DNA of 64,000 nucleotides from Geomicrobium sp. JCM 19038 (lineage in GTDB: Bacteria; Bacillota; Bacilli; Bacillales; Marinococcaceae), in the NCBI RefSeq assembly GCF_000698125.1, contig NZ_BAXA01000001.1:310001-374000 (forward strand), in the 5' to 3' direction. The notes below the pieces were generated by a model. It worked only from the letters and a program-made list of their open reading frames with translations. It did no database searches and had not been told where the DNA came from. Made by a program: the position numbers and the translations under genes. Positions 1-8,677 of the stretch are shown piece after piece; within the stretch, counting starts at the first letter, position 1, and each line of letters opens with the position of its first letter.

Positions 1-1
1 C

Positions 2-955
2 ATTACTGACACGACGGTCGCTCCCTTATATCTCGATCAATTAAAAAGAAACCTTACGGTACATCAGATTGTCGGAACATTTGTGATTCCTTCTGGAGAA
101 GCTTCTAAAAGTCTCGAGATGTATAGTCAAGCAATGACTGCCATGCTTGAAGCGAAATTAGATCGAAGTAGCGTAGTCATTGCGCTCGGTGGGGGAGTAG
201 TTGGTGATCTTGCTGGTTTTCTAGCGAGTACGTATATGCGTGGAATTTCATTTGTGCAAATGCCTACAACGCTTTTAGCACACGACAGCAGTGTTGGTGG
301 CAAAACAGGGATCAATCATCCTCTCGGGAAGAATTTGATCGGTGCATTCCATCAGCCAGATGCTGTTATTTATGATTTGTCATTACTTGATTCGTTACCG
401 CAGCGAGAGTGGTTATCAGGCTTTGGTGAAGTATTAAAGCATGGTTATATCGGGGATCAAGAACTACTTGATCATGTGCAAGGCACAGGTGTTACGAACA
501 TCACAGCAAGTATGCTTCGTCAAAGCATTGCTGTAAAGGCGAAGATTGTTGAAGCTGATGAGCGTGAAAAAGGCGTACGGGCGTATTTGAACTTTGGTCA
601 CACCATTGCTCATGCTCTCGAACAGGTGAGTGGATACGGCGCTTTAACACACGGTGAAGCAGTCGTAAATGGTATGGTTTTTTCATTGTACTTGTCAAAA
701 CGTCTTCATCCATCACTGCCAATTCATGTGGACGATGAGTTGGATCAGTTGCAAAAGCTAGGGTACTCATTTTTGCCCTTGCAAACGATGGACGTGAGGC
801 TCATGATTGAATCGATGTTAACCGATAAGAAAAATACAGATTCTCAAATTGCCGACGTGATCTTGGTAGAACCTCAAAAACCGAGTGTCATTTTGTTAGC
901 GAAAGAAGAGTTTGAAACCTACTTAAACCAATTCAAAGGGGAGCATTTTTCGTGA
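2..955 (+). CDS. aroB: 3-dehydroquinate synthase, 5' end cut by window edge
   Basis: Second step of the shikimate pathway: NAD-dependent cyclisation of DAHP to 3-dehydroquinate in the cytosol. The frame is open from base 2 and begins inside the protein at ITDTTVAPLY, so the first residues lie outside the window. Visible family motifs are the NAD-binding GGGVVGDLAGF, the LLAHDSSVGGKTGIN substrate and metal segment, and the metal-binding NFGHTIAHALE. It ends by overlapping aroH at GTGATGA. This is the aroB-aroH-trp order of Bacillus. Identity is very secure; only the start is missing. Confidence 0.96.
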   Translation: MTDTTVAPLYLDQLKRNLTVHQIVGTFVIPSGEASKSLEMYSQAMTAMLEAKLDRSSVVIALGGGVVGDLAGFLASTYMRGISFVQMPTTLLAHDSSVGGKTGINHPLGKNLIGAFHQPDAVIYDLSLLDSLPQREWLSGFGEVLKHGYIGDQELLDHVQGTGVTNITASMLRQSIAVKAKIVEADEREKGVRAYLNFGHTIAHALEQVSGYGALTHGEAVVNGMVFSLYLSKRLHPSLPIHVDDELDQLQKLGYSFLPLQTMDVRLMIESMLTDKKNTDSQIADVILVEPQKPSVILLAKEEFETYLNQFKGEHFS

Positions 956-1326
956 TGAGAGGAATTCGCGGGGCTACGACCGTAAAGGAAAATGATGCAG
1001 AGAGCATTTGGGAAGAGACGAGAAAGTGTCTAGAAGAAATGGTGACTGAAAATAAGGTGTTGCCAAGCGATGTTGCTCACATTTGGTTTACAGTTACCGA
1101 AGAGATCAATGCAGCGTTTCCAGCAAAAGCAACACGTATGCTTGAAGGTGAAGAGTGGACGTATGTACCGGTTATGTGTGCGACTGAAATTCCCGTCCCG
1201 AGTGGGTTAAAGCGTTGCATCCGCATTATGATGACCGTGAATACGGACGTTCCTGCAAGTGAGATCGTTCACGTGTTTCATAATGAAGCGATTCAACTTC
1301 GCCCTGATTTAGCACAAAAAGATTGA
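952..1326 (+). CDS. aroH: Monofunctional chorismate mutase, AroH class
   Basis: Converts chorismate to prephenate, feeding tyrosine and phenylalanine synthesis through tyrA downstream. At 124 residues it has the length of the trimeric B. subtilis-type AroH. Active-site positions are recognisable: Arg in RGIRGATTV, Lys and Arg in FPAKATR, Glu in CATEI, Arg in KRCIR, and Arg in LRPDL near the end. The position equivalent to B. subtilis Tyr108 is Phe here (HVF instead of HVY). The start is GTG at 952 overlapping the aroB stop, or ATG at 955; GGGGAG lies just upstream. The trp promoter begins on its stop codon. Confidence 0.95.
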   Translation: MMRGIRGATTVKENDAESIWEETRKCLEEMVTENKVLPSDVAHIWFTVTEEINAAFPAKATRMLEGEEWTYVPVMCATEIPVPSGLKRCIRIMMTVNTDVPASEIVHVFHNEAIQLRPDLAQKD

Positions 1327-1351
1327 CAAAAATGTTTGAAACACATACGCT
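1323..1351 (+). promoter_or_regulatory. trp operon promoter
   Basis: TTGACA at 1323-1328, overlapping the aroH stop codon, then a 17-base spacer and TACGCT at 1346-1351. The -35 is perfect and the -10 keeps the important T, A and final T. Transcription would begin near 1358, directly upstream of the (G/T)AG repeats. This gives an internal start for trpE onward in addition to readthrough from aroB-aroH. Confidence 0.7.
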
Positions 1352-1363
1352 AGGTACTAAGTT

Positions 1364-1461
1364 TAGATTGAGTTTTAGTTGAGAATGCGTAGAGACGCAT
1401 AATGTTTGATCAAAGAGCCGAGAAGAGTTGAGCGGAGTTTAGTTGAGTAGAGCAGAGGTAG
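1364..1461 (+). promoter_or_regulatory. TRAP (MtrB) binding site of the trp leader
   Basis: The leader holds a dense series of GAG and TAG triplets. Nine lie in strict 5-base register: GAG at 1415, 1420, 1425, 1430 and 1435, TAG at 1440, GAG at 1445, 1450 and 1455, followed by an off-register TAG at 1459. Four more lie upstream: TAG 1364, GAG 1370, TAG 1376, GAG 1381. Between the groups is a perfect 6-bp hairpin (ATGCGT 1385-1390 with ACGCAT 1395-1400). Two-base spacers between GAG/UAG triplets are the known ligand of the 11-subunit tryptophan-activated TRAP ring. With tryptophan bound, TRAP would wrap these repeats and release the downstream terminator. Confidence 0.88.
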
Positions 1462-1477
1462 ATGATGATTAAATGCT

Positions 1478-1517
1478 GCTCATCCGTCGATTTGATTGGA
1501 TGAGCTTTTTCTTTTTT
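1478..1517 (+). terminator. trp leader attenuator (terminator with competing antiterminator)
   Basis: GCTCATCC (1478-1485) pairs perfectly with GGATGAGC (1498-1505), followed by TTTTTCTTTTTT. The competing antiterminator is visible: GAGCAG at 1450-1455, inside the TRAP repeats, pairs with CTGCTC at 1476-1481, which overlaps the terminator's 5' arm. TRAP binding would therefore hide GAGCAG and favour termination when tryptophan is plentiful. Confidence 0.85.
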
Positions 1518-1572
1518 CCCCTCTTGTTTTTTTCAAACCCCTCCGTCACTTCTCTAAGAGAGGTGCAGCCAA

Positions 1573-3069
1573 ATGAATAGTACGTTAGCGGATTTTCTAG
1601 AAGAATGTGACCGTTATCGTCTCGTCCCTGTTGTGAAGCGAATGTTCGCAGACACAACTACTCCTATCCAAATCTTTCAAAGATTGCAAGAAGAAGCGGT
1701 TTTTCTTCTTGAAAGCAATGCAGAAACATCGAAATGGTCACGCTACTCCTTTGTCGGATTAAACGTCAATTACGAGCTAATCGAAAAAGAAGAGCAGTTT
1801 TATTTCCAAAGTAATGGTGAAGTCATTTCGAGTAGCGACGACTTTGTTTCTGTATGGAAAGATGTTTTCCGTTATTTAAACCCTTCACCAGCAACAAATA
1901 CGAACTTACCCTTCCCGGGCGGTGCAGTTGGCGTTTTGCCTTACGACAGCATTGGCCATTTTGAGAAAACAACAAAACGAGCAGATGCAAATGAACCGAT
2001 TCACTTTTTATTTTGTCAAACACTTCTAGCGTATGATCATAAAACCGCGGAATTAATGATCGTACATTACGTGGATTGCGAGAACTCCGATTCACTAGAA
2101 GGTCGATATGATGAAGCGAATGAGTATATCGAACGTTTAGTTAAACAGCTGAGTGAGCCGAAGAAAGCGGATTTCCAACCTGATTTTCCCGTACGCGTGA
2201 AACCGAATTGGTCAACCATTTCTTCAAACTTCGAGAAAGAGCAGTTTCTAACAGCTGTTAACAAAGTGAAAGATTACATCGTTGCAGGAGACGTGTTTCA
2301 AGCGGTGATTTCACAAAGGTTCCAATATGAAACCGACATTTCACCATTTCTCGTTTACCGTGTGTTGCGTCAGATGAATCCTTCTCCGTATCTATTTTTT
2401 ATCCGTCTTGGTACTAAGACCGTGGTCGGTAGTTCACCGGAGAAGTTAGTCGGAGTAAGCGCAGAAGGAGTAGAAATCCATCCGATTGCAGGAACGAGAA
2501 AACGAGGCTCAACAGATAGTGAAGACGATGCCTTAAAAGTAGAAATGCTTAATTCTGAGAAAGAGCGTGCCGAACATCAAATGTTGATTGACCTCGCTCG
2601 AAATGATGTCGGACGTGTCGCTCAATATGGTAGTGTCCACGTGCCGAAGATGATGGAAGTCGGAATGTACTCTCACGTCATGCACTTAGTTTCAATTGTC
2701 AAAGGGAAGTTACGTAACGACATTCATCCGATGGAAGCACTCATTGCAGGCTATCCTGCTGGAACGTTGTCTGGTGCTCCGAAAGTAAGGGCAATGGAGA
2801 TTTTAAATGAGTTAGAGCCCACGAATCGAGGACTATACGCCGGTGGAATCTTGTACATGAGTTACAACGAAGAAATCGATTCTTGCATTGCGATTCGAAC
2901 GGTTGTTTTTGAAGAGGGAGTGGCAACTGTCCAAGCGGGTGCCGGTGTCGTTGCTGATTCAATTCCTGAAGAGGAATATGAAGAGTCAATTAACAAAGCA
3001 TCAGCTTTATTCAGCGCGATTCAAACTGCGGAGACGATGTTGGAAAAAGGGGCGATCACTGGTGATTAA
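1573..3069 (+). CDS. trpE: Anthranilate synthase component I
   Basis: First committed step of tryptophan synthesis: chorismate plus ammonia (from glutamine via TrpG) gives anthranilate. The 498-residue length is normal. The N-terminal LLES element belongs to the tryptophan feedback pocket. The C-terminal chorismate-binding domain shows NPSPYLFF, PIAGTRKRG (near residue 307), DLARNDVGR (near 340) and AGYPAGTLSGAPK (near 392). No trpG is in the operon, as in B. subtilis where the glutaminase is shared with folate synthesis and encoded elsewhere. Expression is predicted to be controlled by the TRAP leader just upstream. Confidence 0.97.
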   Translation: MNSTLADFLEECDRYRLVPVVKRMFADTTTPIQIFQRLQEEAVFLLESNAETSKWSRYSFVGLNVNYELIEKEEQFYFQSNGEVISSSDDFVSVWKDVFRYLNPSPATNTNLPFPGGAVGVLPYDSIGHFEKTTKRADANEPIHFLFCQTLLAYDHKTAELMIVHYVDCENSDSLEGRYDEANEYIERLVKQLSEPKKADFQPDFPVRVKPNWSTISSNFEKEQFLTAVNKVKDYIVAGDVFQAVISQRFQYETDISPFLVYRVLRQMNPSPYLFFIRLGTKTVVGSSPEKLVGVSAEGVEIHPIAGTRKRGSTDSEDDALKVEMLNSEKERAEHQMLIDLARNDVGRVAQYGSVHVPKMMEVGMYSHVMHLVSIVKGKLRNDIHPMEALIAGYPAGTLSGAPKVRAMEILNELEPTNRGLYAGGILYMSYNEEIDSCIAIRTVVFEEGVATVQAGAGVVADSIPEEEYEESINKASALFSAIQTAETMLEKGAITGD

Positions 3070-4081
3070 ACGTATGCTCAATAAAATGATTGAAGGCGAA
3101 ACGTTATCAGAACAGGAAGCTGAAGACGTGATGCAAGAGGTGATGGGTGGAGAAGCAGAGCCGACTCAAGTCGCCAGCTTACTCACGATGATGCGTTTAC
3201 GTGGTGAAACGGTTGAAGAATTAACAGGGTTTGCAAAAGCAATGAGAGATTTAAGCAAGCACGTAGATTTAGGAACACACAACGTCCTTGATACGTGTGG
3301 GACGGGTGGAGATGGACATTCTACGTTTAACATTTCTACTGCGGCTGCCATTGGACTTAGTTCGTGTGGCATTCAAGTAGCCAAACACGGCAACCGCTTC
3401 GTCTCATCGAAAAGCGGCAGTGCGGATGTGCTTGAGAAATTAAACGTCCCGATTGTGAATGATCCTAGTGACGCAAAACACACCCTTTCATCACAACAGC
3501 TCGTATTTTTGTTCGCACCTTTATTTCATACGGCGATGAAACATGTTGCGCCGATCCGTAAAAACCTCGGGTTTCGTACCGTATTTAATGTATTAGGTCC
3601 GTTAACGAATCCAGCACGTGCAAACTATCAAGTTGTCGGTGTGTGGGACGCTGAATATGGAAAGAAAATGGCTCACGTACTAAAGCGACTCGGTACGAAA
3701 CGGGCATTGTTTGTAACTGGTGAAGACGGTATGGACGAAATGACGATCACAGGTGCTACCTATGTCACTGAGTTAAATGAGGGGAACATTACGTCTTATA
3801 CTGTAACACCTGAAATGTTCGGGTTGAAGCGTGCATCTTTAGAAGCGATTGAAGCAAAAACAATCGATGATAGTGCACAGATCATTCAAAGCATCTTTAA
3901 CGGCAAGTCAACAACCGGAGCACACGACATTCTCGTTTTGAATATGGCTGCAGGACTTTACGTAACGGGTGAAGCGAAAAGCATACAAGAAGGTGTATCG
4001 ATTGCAAATGAAGCGATAAATAGTAAATCAGCACTCGCTCAATTACAACAATTACGTGAGGAGGAGAAAGCACATGCTTGA
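3062..4081 (+). CDS. trpD: Anthranilate phosphoribosyltransferase
   Basis: Transfers phosphoribose from PRPP to anthranilate. The open frame extends far upstream inside trpE, but GTG at 3062 is chosen because AAGGGG (3047-3052) sits nine bases before it and it gives about 339 residues, the usual length. The PRPP and anthranilate motifs CGTGGDGHSTFN and AKHGNRF are intact. The start overlaps the trpE stop and the end overlaps trpC, indicating translational coupling. Confidence 0.95.
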   Translation: MIKRMLNKMIEGETLSEQEAEDVMQEVMGGEAEPTQVASLLTMMRLRGETVEELTGFAKAMRDLSKHVDLGTHNVLDTCGTGGDGHSTFNISTAAAIGLSSCGIQVAKHGNRFVSSKSGSADVLEKLNVPIVNDPSDAKHTLSSQQLVFLFAPLFHTAMKHVAPIRKNLGFRTVFNVLGPLTNPARANYQVVGVWDAEYGKKMAHVLKRLGTKRALFVTGEDGMDEMTITGATYVTELNEGNITSYTVTPEMFGLKRASLEAIEAKTIDDSAQIIQSIFNGKSTTGAHDILVLNMAAGLYVTGEAKSIQEGVSIANEAINSKSALAQLQQLREEEKAHA

Positions 4082-4855
4082 ACAAATTATCGCAAAGAAA
4101 CGTGAACTGATAAAAACGCTACCCGCACAATTTGAACGGCAAGAAAAGCTGACACGTGGATTTTATCAAGCGTTAAAAGACGGTAAGGAACAGACGGGTG
4201 TCGGTTTAATTGCTGAAATAAAACGTGCGTCTCCTTCCAAAGGTGATTTAGCATTAGGAATGGACATTTTGTCTCAAGCAAAGCTGTATGAATCAGGTGG
4301 GGCAGATACAATATCGGTATTAACAGAAACGCCTTTTTTTAAAGGAACAAATCAAGACTTACAAGTCGTAAAAGCGGTCACAAACATCCCTGTTCTTCGA
4401 AAAGACTTCATCATCGATGAGCGGCAAATCTTTGAAAGTGCTTCGATTGGGGCCGATGCGATTTTATTAATTGCAGCGGTCTTAGACGGCAAACAAATTG
4501 AAGCGTATACGAAAATTGCAAATGACCTCGGGCTTGACGTTTTAGTTGAGGTTCATAATTTGGAAGAGCTAGAGGACGTGTTGGCCTATAGCAGTCCTCG
4601 TTTACTTGGCGTTAACAACCGTGATTTGAAGACATTTCAAACATCACTGAGCGTAACAGAGCAGTTAGTTAAGCATATTCCGAAAGACTGTTTCGTTGTT
4701 AGTGAGAGTGGTATTCATAAAAAGCAAGATGTAGAGCAAGTTGTTCAAGCAGGTGCAGATGCAATGTTAGTCGGTGAGCATCTCGTCACGAACGGTTCAC
4801 CAACAGAGACAATCCCTCAATTAAAAGAAGGTGCCATCCATGCAACTTACGTTAA
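4074..4855 (+). CDS. trpC: Indole-3-glycerol-phosphate synthase, joined to trpF by an apparent indel
   Basis: Closes the indole ring of CdRP to indole-3-glycerol phosphate. The ATG at 4074 has a GAGGAG site upstream. TIM-barrel motifs are present: AEIKRASPSKGD (near residue 48), LRKDFIID, LLIAAVLD, LVEVHN, GVNNRDLKTF and VVSESGI. In the sequence as given the frame runs without a stop into trpF, producing a 480-residue TrpC-TrpF chain. If one A is added to the AA at 4844-4845, trpC stops at TAA 4853-4855 and trpF starts at the overlapping ATG at 4840, the usual Bacillus arrangement. I therefore end trpC here. Confidence 0.88.
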
Positions 4856-5498
4856 ATATTGCGGGTTACGATCGAGTGAAGATGTGAAAAATGCTTATTT
4901 GTCCGGTGCAAATGGATTAGGGTTTGTGTTTGCAAACAGTAAACGTCAAGTGCGAGCGATGGACGTTGCTGAATGGATGAAAGACGGCCCTTACGCCTTT
5001 TGTGAAACGTTCGCAGTGCTTGTGAACCCTATAGAGGAAGACGTGCATGAGCTACTTGAGACGGTTGATTTTGATGTTTTGCAATTTCACGGTGAAGAAA
5101 CTGTAAGTTTCATTAAAGACATTCAGAAAAAAACTGAGAAACACGTCGTAAAAGCACTTCGTCACGATCGGAATACACTTGATTTAATGAGTGCGTATGC
5201 GCCTGTTGTTGATGGTTTTATCGTAGATGCAGGCACGAAAACCGAGCGAGGTGGTACTGGGCAAACGTTTGATTGGAAAAAGGCACCCACGTATATTCAC
5301 TTTGCAAAACAATTAAATGTACCACTGTATATCGCAGGTGGTGTTCATGAACACAACGTACCACAATTGCTAGAAATGCAACCAGATGGCATCGACGTGT
5401 CGAGTGGTATTGAAACTGAAGGTAAAAAAGACGATAGTAAAATGAAAAGCATCATGAGGCAGGTGGGAGATTATGCAACAGTCTTATCCGGATCATAA
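4840..5498 (+). CDS. trpF: Phosphoribosylanthranilate isomerase
   Basis: Isomerises PRA to CdRP, the reaction before TrpC. The core begins with [11 protein letters not shown] and includes [39 protein letters not shown] and YIAGGV, all standard for TrpF. With one base restored near 4845, the ATG at 4840 gives an N-terminus [12 protein letters not shown], which fits the family well. As written it is fused in frame to trpC. It overlaps the start of trpB at its 3' end. Confidence 0.88.
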
Positions 5499-6666
5499 AG
5501 GAAGATACGGCCTTCGGGGGGAAGTATGTTCCAGAAACAGTGATGGCAGCTCTTGAAGAACTAGAAGCAGGTCTTAAAGAAGCGCTTGTAGATGACGCTT
5601 TTTTAGCAGAATATGAAGAGGTTTTAAGAGAATATGCAGGACGAGAAACGCCTCTAACGTATGCGAAACGACTTTCAGAAACAGTTGGAGGCGCGAAGAT
5701 TTATTTGAAGCGTGAAGATTTGCTCCACACTGGTGCGCACAAAATTAACAATGCCATCGGACAAGCGCTACTCGCAAAGCGAATGGGCAAAACAAAGATC
5801 GTCGCAGAAACTGGAGCAGGTCAGCACGGTGTGGCTACAGCAACTGTTGCTGCGAAATATGGCCTTGAGTGCAAGATTTTTATGGGTGAGAAAGACATGG
5901 AGCGCCAAAAGCTTAATGTCTTTCGTATGGAATTGCTTGGAGCAGAAGTCGTTCCGGCAACAAGTGGATCAAAGACGCTAAAAGATGCGACGAATGAAGC
6001 GATTCGCTATTGGGTGTCTCACGTTGATGACACGATGTATTTAATCGGCTCGGTCGTTGGACCACACCCGTATCCTTACATGGTTCGAGAATTTCAACGG
6101 GTAATTGGTGACGAAGCGAAACGACAAATGGAACAATTACCAGATGCAGTTGTTGCGTGTGTCGGTGGAGGTAGCAATGCAATTGGTATGTTTACAAGTT
6201 TTCTTGATGAACCGACTGTTCAGTTGTATGGTGCTGAAGCTGGAGGAAAAGGAATTGAAACGCCTGAACATGCGGCAACACTATCAAAAGGCGATCGTGG
6301 GGTCATCCATGGGTCGTTAACGTATTTGATTCAAGATGAACACGGTCAAATTATAGAACCGTATTCCATCTCTGCCGGCTTAGATTATCCAGGCATCGGT
6401 CCTGAGCACGCTTACTTGAAAGATGAAGAGCGGGTACATTACGAAGCGATTACCGATGCTGAAGCGATTGATGCGTTAGTGAAGTTAACACAAACTGAGG
6501 GAATCTTACCCGCTATTGAAAGTGCGCACGCTGTTGCGCTAGCGTTGAAGAAAGCGAGTACGATGAATCGTGATCAATCTGTTCTTATTTGTTTATCAGT
6601 CGTGGAGACAAAGACGTTGATACGATTCGTAGCGTATTGAGTGATGATAAAGGGGGAGAGTCATGA
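5473..6666 (+). CDS. trpB: Tryptophan synthase beta chain, two frame breaks
   Basis: PLP enzyme joining indole and serine. The ATG at 5473, overlapping the trpF end, starts [13 protein letters not shown] and then the frame breaks between 5511 and the six-G run at 5516-5521 (one base too many or two too few). The body follows in the other frame: [15 protein letters not shown], the PLP lysine in [21 protein letters not shown], and [10 protein letters not shown] for the phosphate. A second break after 6599 turns the expected [15 protein letters not shown] into nonsense. Adding one G there restores the C-terminus, ending at TGA 6664-6666 overlapping trpA. Both breaks are probably sequence errors. 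Confidence 0.9.
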
Positions 6667-7463
6667 TGAACCGAGTTGAGGCAGCAGCGAAAAACAACGA
6701 CCAATTGTTTATCCCCTATATCGTTGCAGGTGACCCTACAATTGAAGTGACGATTGATCTCGCCCGAGTGCTTGAAGAGTCAGGTGCCCATATTCTCGAA
6801 TTAGGTGTACCGTATTCAGATCCATTAGCGGACGGTCCTGTCATTCAAGCGGCTGCAAATCGTTCCTTACAAGAAGGCACGTCGTTGCAGACGGTCATCG
6901 ATACAGTACGGCAAATCCGAGCAGCGGGAATCCAGATCCCAATCGTATTGTTTTGTTACGTTAATCCAATTTTAAAGTATGGCCTGCACGACGCAGTGAA
7001 AGCCGCGAGTGAGGCAGGGGTCGACGGTTGGCTCGTCCCTGACCTTCCATATGAAGAAAATGATGAAATGAAGAAAACGTGCAATGAATATGGCAATGTC
7101 TTGATTTCACTCGTCGCTCCAACATCGAATGAACGTGTCAAACGGATCGCTAAAGAAGCGCAAGGCTTTTTGTACTGTGTTTCGAGCTTAGGAGTCACGG
7201 GAGTACGAGAAGAGTTCGATTCTAGGCTAGATACGTTTATTACGGCTGCAAGTGAGTCAAGTAGCGTGCCCCTTGCAGTTGGATTTGGTGTTTCTAAACG
7301 AGAACATGTCGCTCGCTTGCATACACAAGGGTACGGAGCGGTTGTCGGTTCGAGAATTGTTAAGGAAATTGAAAAATATGAAACGATGTTACGTGATCCT
7401 CATCAACGATCAAAAGCGCTTTTACAAATAAAAACATTTGTTCAATCGCTCGTTTCATCGTAA
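6663..7463 (+). CDS. trpA: Tryptophan synthase alpha chain
   Basis: Cleaves indole-3-glycerol phosphate to indole, which is channelled to TrpB. At 266 residues it is full length and uninterrupted. Catalytic Glu and Asp lie in LELGVPYSDPLADGP near residues 47-60; LVPDLPYEE, YCVSSLGVTG and GFGVSKREH are the loop and phosphate-binding motifs. The start overlaps the restored trpB end (ATGA) with GGGGGAGAG just upstream. A terminator-like hairpin follows, so hisC-tyrA-aroA may be partly separated from trp. Confidence 0.96.
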   Translation: MMNRVEAAAKNNDQLFIPYIVAGDPTIEVTIDLARVLEESGAHILELGVPYSDPLADGPVIQAAANRSLQEGTSLQTVIDTVRQIRAAGIQIPIVLFCYVNPILKYGLHDAVKAASEAGVDGWLVPDLPYEENDEMKKTCNEYGNVLISLVAPTSNERVKRIAKEAQGFLYCVSSLGVTGVREEFDSRLDTFITAASESSSVPLAVGFGVSKREHVARLHTQGYGAVVGSRIVKEIEKYETMLRDPHQRSKALLQIKTFVQSLVSS

Positions 7464-7481
7464 AATAGAACAAATACAAAA

Positions 7482-7507
7482 GTGAGGAGAATTTCTTCTC
7501 ACTTTTT
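7482..7507 (+). terminator. Hairpin with T-run after trpA
   Basis: GTGAGGAGA pairs with TCTTCTCAC across a 3-base loop (one G-T wobble), followed by TTTTT. It lies between trpA and hisC and could reduce readthrough into the hisC-tyrA-aroA part of the supraoperon. Confidence 0.6.
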
Positions 7508-7538
7508 AATTCTTAGGTACGTGGAAGGTGATGAACCG

Positions 7539-8626
7539 TTGAAGATTACATTAAAGCAATCGATGAATGAGTTGACGCCGTATGAGCCAGGAAGACCAAT
7601 TGAAGCTGTAAAAGAGCAATATGGTTTAACTGAAGTCATTAAGCTCGCATCCAATGAAAATCCTTATGGAGTTTCAGAGAAAGTTTCTGAGTTTTTGGCA
7701 GCGCCAAAAATGACGCAAATTTATCCAGACGGACATGCAGCGACGATTCGTAAAGCGGTTTCTGAGCATTTACAAGTTGGCGAGGATCAACTGCTGTTCG
7801 GTGCAGGATCTGATGAAGTCATTTTATTTTTATGTCGTGCAATGCTTGGATCTGGGACGAATAGTGTCATGGCAACGCTTCATTTTCACAATATAAACAC
7901 AATGCGACGGTTGAAGGCTCTGAAGTGATCGAAGTACCAGTAACAGCAGAAGGTGATCACGATTTGGAGCGGATGCTCGCTGCAATTAATGAAGACACAC
8001 GAATTGTGTGGGTGTGTAATCCGAATAACCCGACAGGAAACTACATAAACGAAGAGGAGTTCGTTAGCTTCTTAGAGCGCGTACCAGAGAATGTACTTGT
8101 CGTTAGTGATGAAGCTTATTTAGAATATGTAGAAGCGTCCGATTATCCAGCTACGCTTCCACTACTCGATCGCTTTTCGAACTTACTGATCTTGCGAACG
8201 TTTTCTAAAATGTATGGATTGGCGAACCTTCGACTTGGATTTGCTGTCGGTCAAGCAGACTTTATTCGTCAAGTTGAACCGATTCGTCCGCCGTTTAATA
8301 CGACAACATTTGCTCAAGAAGCAGCTGTTCGTGCGCTTTCTGATCAAGCATTCGTTCAATCATGTTTTGAGAAGAACAAAGTTGAACGGGATCGACTTCG
8401 AACGTTTTTTGAAGAAAAAGGGTATTACGTATTTCCGAGTCAAACGAACTTTTTACTCGTGGACCTGAAAAAGAACGGCAATGACGTTTTTCAAGCGCTC
8501 ATGCAAAAAGGGATCATCATTCGTTCTGGAGTACCGCTCGGTTTTCCTTCGTGCATTCGTGTTTCTCTTGGAACGAAAGAGGAGAATGATCAGTTTATTA
8601 CAGCTTTTGAGGACGTTATCGTATAA
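7539..8626 (+). CDS. hisC: Histidinol-phosphate aminotransferase, frame break
   Basis: PLP aminotransferase for histidine synthesis that in Bacillus also serves aromatic amino acids, which explains its place between trp and tyrA. TTG at 7539 is chosen for the AAGGTG site eight bases upstream. The N-terminal half (LTPYEPGRPIEAV, KLASNENPYG, FGAGSDEVI) and C-terminal half (WVCNPNNPTGNY, VVSDEAYLEYV, LRTFSKMYGLANLRLG with the PLP lysine) lie in different frames. Adding one T at 7892 restores FHNYKHNATVEGSEV and a protein of about 362 residues. Confidence 0.92.
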
Positions 8627-8638
8627 ATCAATCAAGAT

Positions 8639-8658
8639 GCCCTACGTTCACGTAGGGC
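8639..8658 (+). other. Intercistronic hairpin between hisC and tyrA
   Basis: GCCCTACG pairs perfectly with CGTAGGGC around a TTCA loop. There is no T-run afterwards, and AAGGAG for tyrA follows four bases later. It could stabilise a processed mRNA end or tune tyrA translation; it is not a typical terminator. Confidence 0.5.
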
Positions 8659-8677
8659 AATTAAGGAGATAATCACT

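Noticed and set aside
4074-5498. A natural bifunctional TrpC-TrpF fusion
   Set aside because: One base restored at 4844-4845 yields both a trpC stop and an in-frame overlapping trpF start, and the window has many similar single-base losses.
7482-8626. hisC and other split genes as true pseudogenes
   Set aside because: Each has only one or two indels, no other decay, and repaired junctions match family sequence exactly; essential genes are among them.
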